Positions 1 through 6,874 of a DNA stretch of 9,518 bases are shown one piece after another. This DNA is from Clostridiales bacterium (GTDB lineage Bacteria; Bacillota; Clostridia; Christensenellales; Christensenellaceae). Numbering within the stretch: the first letter of the stretch is position 1; each line of letters starts with the position of its first letter. The DNA lies in contig QAKS01000046.1 in the NCBI GenBank assembly GCA_003343685.1, forward strand, positions 1 to 9,518, given 5' to 3'. A program made the translations under genes and the position numbers. The notes under the pieces were generated by a model, which saw only the letters and a list, made by a program, of their open reading frames with translations, was not told where the DNA came from and did no database searches.

Positions 1-935
1 TCAACATAGGTTCCTACCAGCACAACCCGATCCACAGCCTTTTTGGTGACCTCCTGCTTTACGGTCTCGCGGGAGACTTCTTTACCGTTTTTATAGGTGA
101 CCTTGATCGTGTTTTGCTGTACGCCGTTTTGTCCTTCGGTCTGAAGGATTTTATCGCCGTAGGCCAAAGAATTGCTGCTTTTGGTAACTTCCTTAAAGTG
201 AATTACCTCATTTTCCGTCACATATTCATAGGTGACGTGAATCACGCTGATCGTCATTCCGGCTGTGATATAGGAAGATGCGGCAGGGTATACCTCGTCG
301 TCAACGGTAACCTCGACGCCTGCTTTTTCCAGCGCTTCGTCGACTGTACCGGCGAGCATGTTCAGCTCGATGACCTCTGTACCGTTATGAATCGTAAGGG
401 GAAGGGCCCTGCGGATTTCTATCGTTTCCCCCTCGGAAATGCTGTCGTTCAGGGATACGTTCAGAACATCGCCGCTGCCCACCGTAATGCTGTTCTTGGC
501 CAGAAAATCGTTGACACTGCGCGCAGAGGTAGAGGCGTATGTTACGCGTCCGTTGTCATTCAAGGCGACGGTTGTACTCGTCATATTTCCGATAACGCCG
601 CTTGTAATAAACGCCGTAATGAGAATAATGCAAATGGAAGCGATTGAGATGCCGCCATAAAAAGTAGCATCGCGGAGGCGCTGCTGCTGGTAACCCTCGC
701 TGTGGCGCACACGACGGCGCTTTGACACATAGGCACGGTATTCTTTACGTGAACGTGTTGAAATTGCCGCGGATTCTCCCAGCTCGTTAATTTTTTTCAG
801 GATTTTTTCTTTCCCGGGAGACTGCCTTTTTGGGGAAAAATCCTGTTTGGACACGGGAACCTTTTCGGGCGTATACAATACGCCCGACATAAACCTGTCG
901 CTGTTTTTCTTTTTCTTATTTCTATGATATGCCAT
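1..935 (-). CDS. yabE: YabE-like wall protein with DUF348 and G5 domains, C-terminus cut by window edge
   Basis: The minus-strand frame is open from ATG at 935 to the left edge (311 complete codons, no stop), so the gene is partial. Residues 1-91 are a long basic cytoplasmic stretch (KKKK near 7-10, KRRR near 72-75). One membrane segment lies at about 92-114. Outside it are two DUF348-type repeats (about 122-175 and 178-234), then a G5 domain (about 237-309) ending in the characteristic hydrophobic-GT (VVLVGT). In B. subtilis YabE and its relatives a 3D or other peptidoglycan-cleaving domain follows G5; that part would lie beyond the edge. The likely role is cell-wall remodelling by a membrane-anchored protein. 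The start is set by TAAGGAGT at 946-953, ten bases upstream. It has its own consensus promoter. Family assignment is firm; orthology to YabE is inferred from domain order and the neighbouring veg. Confidence 0.85.
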   Translation of the reverse strand, partial: MAYHRNKKKKNSDRFMSGVLYTPEKVPVSKQDFSPKRQSPGKEKILKKINELGESAAISTRSRKEYRAYVSKRRRVRHSEGYQQQRLRDATFYGGISIASICIILITAFITSGVIGNMTSTTVALNDNGRVTYASTSARSVNDFLAKNSITVGSGDVLNVSLNDSISEGETIEIRRALPLTIHNGTEVIELNMLAGTVDEALEKAGVEVTVDDEVYPAASSYITAGMTISVIHVTYEYVTENEVIHFKEVTKSSNSLAYGDKILQTEGQNGVQQNTIKVTYKNGKEVSRETVKQEVTKKAVDRVVLVGTYV

Positions 936-964
936 AAGTCTGTTTACTCCTTACCTGTTGCCTT

Positions 965-993
965 ATTATATATTGGCAGGGGCAGTGTGTCAA
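965..993 (-). promoter_or_regulatory. Perfect sigma-A promoter for the yabE-like gene
   Basis: Read on the minus strand, TTGACA (993-988) is followed by exactly 17 bases and then TATAAT (970-965). The predicted start of transcription is near 958, giving a leader of about 22 bases that carries the ribosome site. The -35 hexamer overlaps the TGA stop of the upstream PBP gene (992-990). It matches both consensus hexamers with optimal spacing, so it should be strong and constitutive. Confidence 0.85.
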
Positions 994-3119
994 ATTTTCG
1001 AAGACGGAGAGGGCGTTGTATCACTGCTTGCGGGTGCATCGGTGATCACGGGCGTGTCGACAGCGCCGGCCTTCAGGAGCGCCTTTGCGACGCTGAGTTT
1101 ATAGGTCCCTTCAGTACGCGGGCCGTCGACCAGGACGAGAACGAGCTTATTCTTATCCATGCCGTCGTACCAAGCGATGACCCAAGAGGATTCCTTTGTT
1201 TTATCGCTGCCCTTCAGCGCAGTACCCGTCTTGGCGGCGAGTGTCAATCCGTCGCTCTTGATAGCGGCGGCAGTCCCCGTAGCAACAACTTCCCGAAGGG
1301 CAGGGAGCAGCTTGTCTATGATTTCCTGTGATGTAATTTCGGTTTTGAAGCTGCCCGGCTCCGACTGGGTAGTGGCGGTATAGGCTCCGTCCGAATCTGT
1401 AAAGACACCGTCTATGATGCGCGGTTGTATCATATTTCCGCCGTTGGAAAAGGCGGAGTACATGGAAGCAAGCTGGATGGGTGACAAAAGGATTTCTCCC
1501 TGTCCGAAGGACATGTCGGTGAGGAGCTTTCTGTCCATAGTGGTCGTGTCGTTGATCAGATTGGATTTGGCGACAGGCAGGTCAAAGGGCATTTGTCCGC
1601 CGATGCCGATGCTCTCCATAAAGGAGCAAAATCGATCTGCTCCCATTTGCAGCGCCAGCCAGCCAAAATAGATGTTGTCTGAGCTTTTGATGGCGTTGGT
1701 CATGTTCATCTCGCCTTTTGGCTTTTCATCTCGCGTGATCGGCTCCCAAGGCCAAGCCTCTGTAGAAGGAGTCCATTGGTTGTCGACGATCTCGTTTTCA
1801 TAGGGAAAAAGCGTGTCCATATCGGCAAGCCCGTCCTCAAGAGCCGGCATGGCCGTAAAGGGCTTTAAGAGAGAGCCGGGAGGATACAGCCCCTGTGTCG
1901 AGTTGGGAAACAACGGCATGGCTTCAAGATCCTCCTGAGAGATGGGATAGTTAAACGCGTTCGTATCATACGAGGGATAATTTGCCATAGCTTCGACGGC
2001 TCCGCTGTTCGTGTCCATGACGATCGCCACGGCGGTCTGCTCTGACGACGCATTTTCGGCAAGAAGGTAAAACGCCAGATTTTGCGCAGAAGAGTCTACC
2101 GTCAGAACGACATCGCTGCCGTTTTGGGCGCTCTTAGAGAATATGGTGGATTTAAACTGTCCGTCGGAGGAATACAGGCGCACTTCATAGCCGTCGGTAC
2201 CCATGAGAACGTCGTTTTTGGAAAGCTCAATGCCGGATTTTCCGATTTGTGCAGTAACGGAACGGCCCAGCTCCTCGCTTTTTTTCACGTCCTCCTCCGT
2301 CTGGGAGCCCACATATCCGGTGATATGAGAGTACACGCCCGGATAGGGGTAATAGCGCTGGGGTGTAAGGCTGCTGCGGTCTATGGAAGCGCCGTTGATT
2401 TCAAGTATCCGGCTTTCCAGCTCCTCATCTATGGAATTTCTGGCGTAGGCCTTGACCACTACACGTCCGTAATTTTTGGACTCCGCCTCTTCAAAGGATT
2501 TTTTAATGGAAACGGCCTCGTCGCCGTCCAGCTCCAGCAAGGAGGCAAGCCTGCTGATGGAATCGGAGGCGTCGGCAGTGGCAGGCACATCGAGGTAGAC
2601 TGTATCGCCGTAGCTGTTGGTAGCTATGGGAACATGATCGGAGGTGAAAATTTCTCCGCGCCGGCTCGTAAGGGTGATATAACTGATAATATCTCCGTTT
2701 TGATAGTCGGGAAGAATGATGTTGTCGTTATAGGCAATATAAATGCCGTCATCGTCCAAAACGACAAAGGCTTCGAACGGGAGAGTGACCTCACCGGCAA
2801 GCGAGCTTGTGTAGGTCAACTCGGCACTGACGTCATATTGCGTATCGGAGAGCTTGGTATATTCCGGCTCCGAAAAAGAGATGGAGGTAATGCCGAGGGT
2901 TTTTACGGCGTATTCATACGACGCTGTATAGTCGTCCAGCGGGGGTGTACTTCCATACTGCCAGAAGCATTCATGGGCAGAGGAAAAATCCATGGCGGAG
3001 ACGCGGTTAAAATAGTTCACTACGACGTCAAACGAAATTTTCTGCCCGCCGGAGCCGCAGCCGAAAAGGGACAGTGTCATTACCATGACTATGAGAAAAG
3101 CTATGATACGTTTTAACAT
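990..3119 (-). CDS. Class B penicillin-binding protein, lipoprotein with MecA_N-like domain
   Basis: This 709-residue D,D-transpeptidase should cross-link peptidoglycan outside the membrane. Residues 1-21 are a lipoprotein signal peptide with lipobox LFGC, so Cys21 is the expected lipidated residue. Residues about 27-140 look like the NTF2-like MecA_N domain, about 150-330 the PBP dimerisation domain, and about 340-690 the transpeptidase. Catalytic motifs are intact: S416-L-L-K419 (after YPPG), S480-D-N482 and K630-T-G632. The tail (about 690-709) is Ser/Thr/Pro-rich. The family resembles B. subtilis PbpC and staphylococcal PBP2a, some members of which have low beta-lactam affinity; that property cannot be read here. 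I chose ATG 3119 because it puts the signal peptide at the N-terminus. An in-frame ATG at 3164 would add 15 residues, but it lies upstream of the promoter's predicted start site. No Shine-Dalgarno precedes 3119. Confidence 0.92.
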   Translation of the reverse strand: MLKRIIAFLIVMVMTLSLFGCGSGGQKISFDVVVNYFNRVSAMDFSSAHECFWQYGSTPPLDDYTASYEYAVKTLGITSISFSEPEYTKLSDTQYDVSAELTYTSSLAGEVTLPFEAFVVLDDDGIYIAYNDNIILPDYQNGDIISYITLTSRRGEIFTSDHVPIATNSYGDTVYLDVPATADASDSISRLASLLELDGDEAVSIKKSFEEAESKNYGRVVVKAYARNSIDEELESRILEINGASIDRSSLTPQRYYPYPGVYSHITGYVGSQTEEDVKKSEELGRSVTAQIGKSGIELSKNDVLMGTDGYEVRLYSSDGQFKSTIFSKSAQNGSDVVLTVDSSAQNLAFYLLAENASSEQTAVAIVMDTNSGAVEAMANYPSYDTNAFNYPISQEDLEAMPLFPNSTQGLYPPGSLLKPFTAMPALEDGLADMDTLFPYENEIVDNQWTPSTEAWPWEPITRDEKPKGEMNMTNAIKSSDNIYFGWLALQMGADRFCSFMESIGIGGQMPFDLPVAKSNLINDTTTMDRKLLTDMSFGQGEILLSPIQLASMYSAFSNGGNMIQPRIIDGVFTDSDGAYTATTQSEPGSFKTEITSQEIIDKLLPALREVVATGTAAAIKSDGLTLAAKTGTALKGSDKTKESSWVIAWYDGMDKNKLVLVLVDGPRTEGTYKLSVAKALLKAGAVDTPVITDAPASSDTTPSPSSKI

Positions 3120-3125
3120 ATATCT

Positions 3126-3154
3126 ATTATATATGATTTCACCGGGGTTTGCAA
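3126..3154 (-). promoter_or_regulatory. Sigma-A promoter abutting the PBP start codon
   Basis: On the minus strand TTGCAA (3154-3149) is followed by 17 bases and TATAAT (3131-3126). With the usual six bases between the -10 hexamer and +1, transcription would begin at 3119, the A of the PBP ATG. The leader would then be zero or only one to two bases long. One mismatch from the -35 consensus, perfect -10 and optimal spacing. Confidence 0.7.
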
Positions 3155-3198
3155 TTCCGGTCATAGGGCAGTGAAAAACAGAATAGATATGTTAGGAA

Positions 3199-3208
3199 GG
3201 GGAGGTGG
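3199..3208 (+). promoter_or_regulatory. Ribosome-binding site fixing the start of the 3213 gene
   Basis: GGGGAGGTGG, with a GGAGG core at 3201-3205, lies seven bases before ATG 3213. An in-frame GTG at 3171 would lengthen the protein by 14 residues but has no comparable site, so 3213 is preferred. Confidence 0.8.
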
Positions 3209-3212
3209 CTGT

Positions 3213-3887
3213 ATGGCGTCTATACGTATCATGATGCGCGGAGAAATGTCCGGCACACTTTTGCTCATGGAGGCGGACGGCGGCATTACCTATCCGCGCC
3301 AGGGAACGGAACAGTGGGATGTGATTCTGTTTTTTGCGGATGGTTCATGGGCGCGGTGCCCTTGCAGGAACAGAGACCTGCGGCAGGTGAGAGCCGCGGC
3401 GCTTGCCGTAAAAGACAGGTTTCTTTCGATGGGAACCGTTTCCGGATTTTTTAACTGGCGCACTGCTCACGAACGCTTTTTCAGGACAAAGACAGAGATT
3501 CGCGCGGAACAGGCTGCCCAAAACCCGCAAAAGACGGAGTCCCCGAAAGAGACAGAGATACAGCAGGCGGAACCGCCAAAGCAAAATCCGGCATCGGCCG
3601 CAGAGAAAGCTACCATGCAGGAGAAGCGGAAGTCCGTCAGCAAGCCTGCACAGATGCGGTGTCCCATTGGGGATCGGGTGTGCTATGCGGGAAAGGAATG
3701 CTGCAAATGGAACGACATAGAGTGGAGGCGGGTGGATTTTGCGTGCGGGGGACACTATCTGATCGGGAAGGATGCAGAAGGGAAGCAGTTTGTTGCCGTA
3801 AAAGGAGAGTTCGGCGCGGCGGCGCCGCCGTGGCTGGGCGAGGGCGGCGTCTATCAAAACGGTTATTGGATTTATACTGACAGCTAA
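3213..3887 (+). CDS. Unrecognised two-part protein with Cys-containing C-terminal domain
   Basis: I do not recognise this 224-residue protein. It has no signal peptide or membrane segment and so is probably cytoplasmic. Residues 1-92 form one compact region (a WDVILFFADGSWARCPC stretch with C49 and C51). Residues 93-147 are a low-complexity Gln/Glu/Lys/Pro linker. Residues 148-224 form a second domain with C150, C157, C163, C164 and C178 and many aromatics (W166, W171, HYL, YWIY). The C-terminal pattern, an IEWRRVDF stretch followed by HYLIGKD and a Gly/Pro-rich turn, looks like a folded ligand- or protein-binding domain. The cysteines could bind a metal or form a redox pair; nothing catalytic is visible. 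It is transcribed away from the PBP gene and converges on veg with a four-base overlap. Its reality is supported by a strong ribosome site and codon-like composition. Confidence 0.8.
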   Translation: MASIRIMMRGEMSGTLLLMEADGGITYPRQGTEQWDVILFFADGSWARCPCRNRDLRQVRAAALAVKDRFLSMGTVSGFFNWRTAHERFFRTKTEIRAEQAAQNPQKTESPKETEIQQAEPPKQNPASAAEKATMQEKRKSVSKPAQMRCPIGDRVCYAGKECCKWNDIEWRRVDFACGGHYLIGKDAEGKQFVAVKGEFGAAAPPWLGEGGVYQNGYWIYTDS

Positions 3888-4123
3888 AAAGCGGGCGTCA
3901 CCCGTACGCGATCCGTTAATATTTCGCTGTATGTAAAAGAGTAATGGTGCTTGAAGCGGCCGCGGTCTACAGTTACCGTGAAGAGAGAGGGATACAGCCC
4001 GTCGAGGATACCGGTGGTGTCTGTAATCCTGTTCCGGTCGCCTATCACATACAGGCGGACTCTGGAGCCGTAGTAGGGGAGCAGTTTTGTCTTAATGGCT
4101 GATAATACAGAGCTGTTTTGCAT
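3884..4123 (-). CDS. veg: Veg family protein (DUF1021)
   Basis: This 79-residue protein matches the Veg family in length and pattern: an N-terminal helix (SVLSAIKTKLLPYYGSRV), a basic strand pair, a TGILDGLYPSLFTV segment equivalent to the family's SGILAETYPSVFVI, and a C-terminal SFTYSEILTDRV equivalent to SYSYADVLTETV. In B. subtilis Veg is highly expressed and promotes biofilm formation by antagonising SinR; in clostridia it is conserved but its role is unclear. ATG 4123 is preferred because AAGGAAGG lies seven bases upstream and the protein then begins where Veg proteins begin. The open frame continues upstream to ATG 4219, adding 32 residues not typical of the family. Its stop TAG overlaps the stop TAA of the convergent gene. 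Confidence 0.9.
   Translation of the reverse strand: MQNSSVLSAIKTKLLPYYGSRVRLYVIGDRNRITDTTGILDGLYPSLFTVTVDRGRFKHHYSFTYSEILTDRVRVTPAF
3886..3904 (-). terminator. Possible weak terminator at the end of veg
   Basis: On the minus strand CGGG (3904-3901), loop TGACG, and CCCG (3895-3892) can form a four-pair stem followed by C and five T (3890-3886). It lies inside the last codons and stop of veg. The stem is short, so termination would be modest at best. Confidence 0.3.
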
Positions 4124-4130
4124 CTTGATA

Positions 4131-4140
4131 CCTTCCTTTT
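4131..4140 (-). promoter_or_regulatory. Ribosome-binding site fixing the veg start
   Basis: AAAAGGAAGG on the minus strand ends seven bases before ATG 4123. The alternative ATG at 4219 has no such site. Confidence 0.75.
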
Positions 4141-4166
4141 TATCGTTGTCGTCCGTAAGTTCCTGA

Positions 4167-4183
4167 GGATAGTATCTGCCGGC
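4167..4183. repeat. Left arm of an imperfect inverted repeat (partner 4728-4744)
   Basis: The complement of this segment, GCCGGCAGATACTATCC, matches the plus strand at 4728-4744 (GCGGGAAAATACTATCC) at 14 of 17 bases. The arms lie on either side of the DnaA-box block, about 545 bases apart. Such a match could arise by chance in a region this size; the reason to note it is that both arms can be read as AG(R/K)YYP. Confidence 0.35.
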
Positions 4184-4288
4184 ATATGCAGATTTATTCA
4201 GGTATGGAATAATATTCATTTATTCTGAATGGAAATGCGAAATATGGTATAAATTGGAAAAATTAACATTTCATGAAAAGAAAAAATG

Positions 4289-4318
4289 ATAATTTGGATT
4301 TATGTATGATTTTGTCAA
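4289..4318 (-). promoter_or_regulatory. Possible promoter for veg
   Basis: On the minus strand a perfect TTGACA (4318-4313) is followed after 18 bases by AATTAT (4294-4289), a four-of-six match to the -10 consensus. Transcription would start near 4282, leaving a leader of about 160 bases before veg. The -10 is weak, so the exact promoter is uncertain. Confidence 0.4.
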
Positions 4319-4384
4319 TGTTAGAAAATTATTCAAAATGAATGGTATATACATGGTTCCACATAAAAAGGTGTATATGCAGGG

Positions 4385-4502
4385 TGTGATTAAAAATATA
4401 CGCGAAGTTATCCACATTATCCACAGAATTGGCAGTTAATACGGTGGATAGACGGGTGGATTTGTGGATAACTTATGGATTTGTTCACAATTATGTGCAT
4501 AG
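4385..4502. other. Cluster of DnaA boxes, candidate replication origin or DnaA-binding cluster
   Basis: Three perfect DnaA boxes (TTATCCACA) are present: 4408-4416 and 4417-4425 in direct abutting tandem on the plus strand, and 4463-4471 on the minus strand. Near matches are 4443-4451 (minus, CTATCCACC), 4481-4489 (plus, TTGTTCACA), 4494-4502 (minus, CTATGCACA) and 4385-4393 (minus, two mismatches). AT-rich DNA lies on both sides. Next to the tandem pair, read on the minus strand, come a GC-rich CTTCGCG and then TATATTTTTAAT. That resembles the box, GC cluster, AT-rich layout of bacterial unwinding regions, though no clear DnaA-trio series is seen. Known origins usually lie next to dnaA, which is not in this window. 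It could instead titrate DnaA or regulate a promoter. Confidence 0.65.
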
Positions 4503-4727
4503 GGGAGGAATAAGAAGCCGGAGCGGTGAAAAAAGAAAACGGATTGCACGTGAATATTCAGAAATATGCCAGAAGGAAAAAAGAAAGAAATTTACATACA
4601 ATGTGAATTTTACGGGAGAAAGAAAATTACAATATTTGTATAAATATAATAAATGCGTTGATTTGGCTCCGGAAACAGATTGTCCCTCATGTACGATGTG
4701 TCGTCGTTGATGGAACGCTCTTTACAG

Positions 4728-4744
4728 GCGGGAAAATACTATCC
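4728..4744. repeat. Right arm of an imperfect inverted repeat (partner 4167-4183)
   Basis: GCGGGAAAATACTATCC pairs with the complement of 4167-4183 at 14 of 17 positions. It lies in a short open frame (ATG 4689 onward) that runs into the 3' end of the GldG-like gene on the other strand and is not supported as a gene. Confidence 0.35.
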
Positions 4745-4766
4745 GGCTTTCAGCTCGTTTCATTTT

Positions 4767-6158
4767 TTATTTTTTGCGGAAAATTCTGCTCCAGGTGATC
4801 ACACCAAAGAAAATGATGACAGTAGGAATAATGATGACAAACAGAAACATCCACATATATCGGGGGAAGGAGTACATATTTACGCTGGATGATATGGTAA
4901 GCGCCTTATAGGCCGGCGTCAAAACCTCGTCGCGCCGCATGAGAGAGGCGAATACATTTAGGATGAGGCTTTTATTTCCCATGATAGAGATATCGTTGTC
5001 GCACATGAATGTAGTGGACGTAAACAGGGCAATCGCACTTCCGTTTTTTTCTGCCAGAGCGCCCAGTACAAAGGGGCCGGACAGGTCGTCGGGATTTTTT
5101 GTAAGCGTATCCACCCTGCCTTTTGAGATGTCCTTGGCATAGTAGGTGTCGTCGGTAGACAGGAGTGTGGTGATACGGAGCTTACGGTCCACATCTTCCC
5201 GGACGGCAATGGAGCTGCATTCGTCGATGACGATTCCGCCGTCCACATCGGCGCCGCCGATTACCAGACGCGTCGGGCGCAGGCTGCTGCCGGAGATATC
5301 GTCCGAGATGATCAGGTCCTGATTGACGGACAGACCATAGGAAGCGAGAATGGCGTCCAGATTCGGCGTGCTTTCGGCAGAGAGGTCGAGCCCGCCGTCG
5401 TCAGACAGGCTTACATTGTTTTTCGTAATGACAGCGCGCCCGCCTTTTGACAGGAAGTCGCGGATATAAGAGGCGTCGGACTCGGAAAGGTCCATGCTTG
5501 GGGCCATAATCAGGAGCACATCGTTTTCGCTGGAAAGGGACAGGGAATTGCTTCTAACGATTCGAGCCTCATAGCCCAGATCGTTCAGCGACGAGAGCAG
5601 GAGCGAGATGGACGATCTGGAGGTTTCCCCATGCCCGGTCAGAACGGCAATATGCTGCTCTGCTCCGGTCAAGACATACTGAATGGCTCCGGTGATCATT
5701 TGTTCTCCCCGGAAATAGGTGGGGATGCCGTTGTCGTCAGTGATGAACATGCTCTCGGCAGACATGACCTTGGAGCGGGTTTTGCTCTTATTGCTGACGA
5801 CTACGTATTCGGAATCCGTAGTCGGAATTTCAAACTGTGCCATCAGGCCGCTGTTGGTAGCGGGGTCAAGACTTTCCACAGTCAGATGGGAGCCCTCGCG
5901 TTTATAGACGGAGAGCAGACGGGCAATCATATCGTTGCCGCCGGAGCTTCCCTCTGTTGCATAGATATAGATATCGCTGTCCATTGAAGCCAGAAGATCC
6001 AGCGTCACAGGAGACAGCGTATACAGATGGTTGGTCGTCATGTCGGCAAAATCGGCGTTGTCGTCTGTAAGATTGAGAACGACGCTGCAAAGTGCTATGA
6101 GAACTACAAGCATCAGCAGAATTGAAAAAGCGGAGTACTTCTGCAGGGTTTTTCTCAT
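4767..6158 (-). CDS. GldG-like ABC transporter auxiliary protein
   Basis: This 463-residue protein has one membrane segment near the N-terminus (about 9-29) and one near the C-terminus (about 434-456). A large extracytoplasmic domain of about 400 residues lies between them. The domain matches the GldG / ABC_transp_aux family: an early TTNHLYTLSP stretch, then AVLTGHGE at 171-178, then Rossmann-like segments (VLLIMAPSMDLS, SKGGRAVITK). Such proteins accompany an ATPase and an ABC-2 permease; in gliding Bacteroidetes GldG works with GldA and GldF, but the substrate of clostridial versions is unknown. ATG 6158 is preferred over the ATG at 6218: it has AGGGGGG about eight bases upstream, gives a normal N-terminal membrane segment, and overlaps the permease stop as ATGA. 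In some clostridia a DUF4340 protein closes such operons (from memory); none is present here. Confidence 0.85.
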   Translation of the reverse strand: MRKTLQKYSAFSILLMLVVLIALCSVVLNLTDDNADFADMTTNHLYTLSPVTLDLLASMDSDIYIYATEGSSGGNDMIARLLSVYKREGSHLTVESLDPATNSGLMAQFEIPTTDSEYVVVSNKSKTRSKVMSAESMFITDDNGIPTYFRGEQMITGAIQYVLTGAEQHIAVLTGHGETSRSSISLLLSSLNDLGYEARIVRSNSLSLSSENDVLLIMAPSMDLSESDASYIRDFLSKGGRAVITKNNVSLSDDGGLDLSAESTPNLDAILASYGLSVNQDLIISDDISGSSLRPTRLVIGGADVDGGIVIDECSSIAVREDVDRKLRITTLLSTDDTYYAKDISKGRVDTLTKNPDDLSGPFVLGALAEKNGSAIALFTSTTFMCDNDISIMGNKSLILNVFASLMRRDEVLTPAYKALTISSSVNMYSFPRYMWMFLFVIIIPTVIIFFGVITWSRIFRKK

Positions 6159-6874
6159 ATGGCGTCCCCCCTTCCCCATTTGCGCTTGTCGATTACCTTG
6201 CAGGCGAGGAAAATCCAAAAGACGGAAAAGGACAGAAAATATACGATGGAATAGGCGTCTATTACGCCGGAGTTAAGCGTGGCAAAGCAATTAAACAGGC
6301 CTGTAATCCGAAGGACAAACCAAAGCGCACTGTCCACAGTATAGGAGGACAGCATTGCCAGAAAACGAAAAATGCTGAGACAGAGGGCTGTAAACAGCCA
6401 TCCGTGTACGGCTCTGTCGCACATGGCGGAGATAAAAAGACCTACCGAAATAAAGCAGACGCCGAGCAAAAACGCGCCGAGATAGCATGTGAATACCTCT
6501 GAGGGAGAGGCTATGCCCATGAGGCAGATGATAATGCCAAAAACCGAGGATAGCAGGAACGACAGGGCAAAGACCGTAAAACAGCCTAAGAATTTTCCAA
6601 GCACAATGGAGAGTGTGGAAACGGGGCTGGAAAGCAGCAGGTCATAAGTACCGTGAGATTTCTCAAAGGGGAACGCTCCCTGCGTCAGAAAGGGAAACAC
6701 GAGAATGAGTATGCCATACATGCCGGAGAATAACAACCGGCATCCGGCGGAGCCGTTGATGATAACGGAAGACGCAAAGGAATAGCCTAATACGGCAAAA
6801 TACAGAGCCGCAAAAATATAACACTGGGGCGCTGTTCTATAGTGCCTGAGATCGTTTCTGGCTATTGCGGTCAT
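6155..6874 (-). CDS. ABC-2 type permease, GldF-like
   Basis: This 239-residue membrane protein has about six hydrophobic segments (about 18-38, 48-66, 95-120, 128-150, 157-190 and 207-227). The diagnostic stretch is FEKSHGTYDLLLSSPVS at 70-86 followed by IVLGKF, which matches the E-x-GT-ELLL-SPVS coupling region of ABC-2 permeases. It presumably forms the membrane channel with the ATPase encoded upstream and the GldG-like protein downstream. AAGGAGG lies about ten bases before ATG 6874. Its ATG overlaps the ATPase stop (ATGA, 6874-6871) and its stop overlaps the next start (ATGA, 6158-6155), implying coupled translation of all three genes. The substrate cannot be inferred. Confidence 0.88.
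   Translation of the reverse strand: MTAIARNDLRHYRTAPQCYIFAALYFAVLGYSFASSVIINGSAGCRLLFSGMYGILILVFPFLTQGAFPFEKSHGTYDLLLSSPVSTLSIVLGKFLGCFTVFALSFLLSSVFGIIICLMGIASPSEVFTCYLGAFLLGVCFISVGLFISAMCDRAVHGWLFTALCLSIFRFLAMLSSYTVDSALWFVLRITGLFNCFATLNSGVIDAYSIVYFLSFSVFWIFLACKVIDKRKWGRGDAI

Larger units (their letters stand above)
4124..4766. other. AT-rich noncoding block between veg and the ABC operon
   Basis: These 643 bases hold no gene I can support. GC is about 31% over 4201-4680 by hand count, far below the flanking genes. It contains a possible veg promoter, the DnaA-box cluster, a purine-rich stretch at about 4501-4600, and a very AT-rich segment at about 4590-4660 with a small inverted repeat (TACAA-TAT-TTGTA, 4628-4640). 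An open frame from TTG 4429 to 4710 has no ribosome site and an unprotein-like composition. No clear terminator is visible downstream of the ABC operon stop at 4767. Confidence 0.75.

Noticed and set aside
2082..3116. 344-codon plus-strand open frame opposite the PBP
   Set aside because: It is a shadow: the minus strand encodes a PBP with all catalytic motifs.
3120..3164. Upstream in-frame ATG at 3164 as the PBP start
   Set aside because: It would bury the lipoprotein signal peptide, has no ribosome site and lies upstream of the predicted transcription start.
4526..4606. Short GTG-initiated frame after a GGGGAGGA sequence, considered as a small gene
   Set aside because: It is only 26 codons and the purine-rich site is about 17 bases from the GTG, too far for a normal ribosome site.
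4429..4710. Plus-strand open frame of 93 codons in the AT-rich block
   Set aside because: It starts at TTG without a ribosome site, runs through the DnaA boxes, and has a biased Lys/Arg composition with no family pattern.
4689..4892. Plus-strand ATG frame containing AGKYYP
   Set aside because: No ribosome site, and more than half overlaps the 3' end of the GldG-like gene on the other strand.
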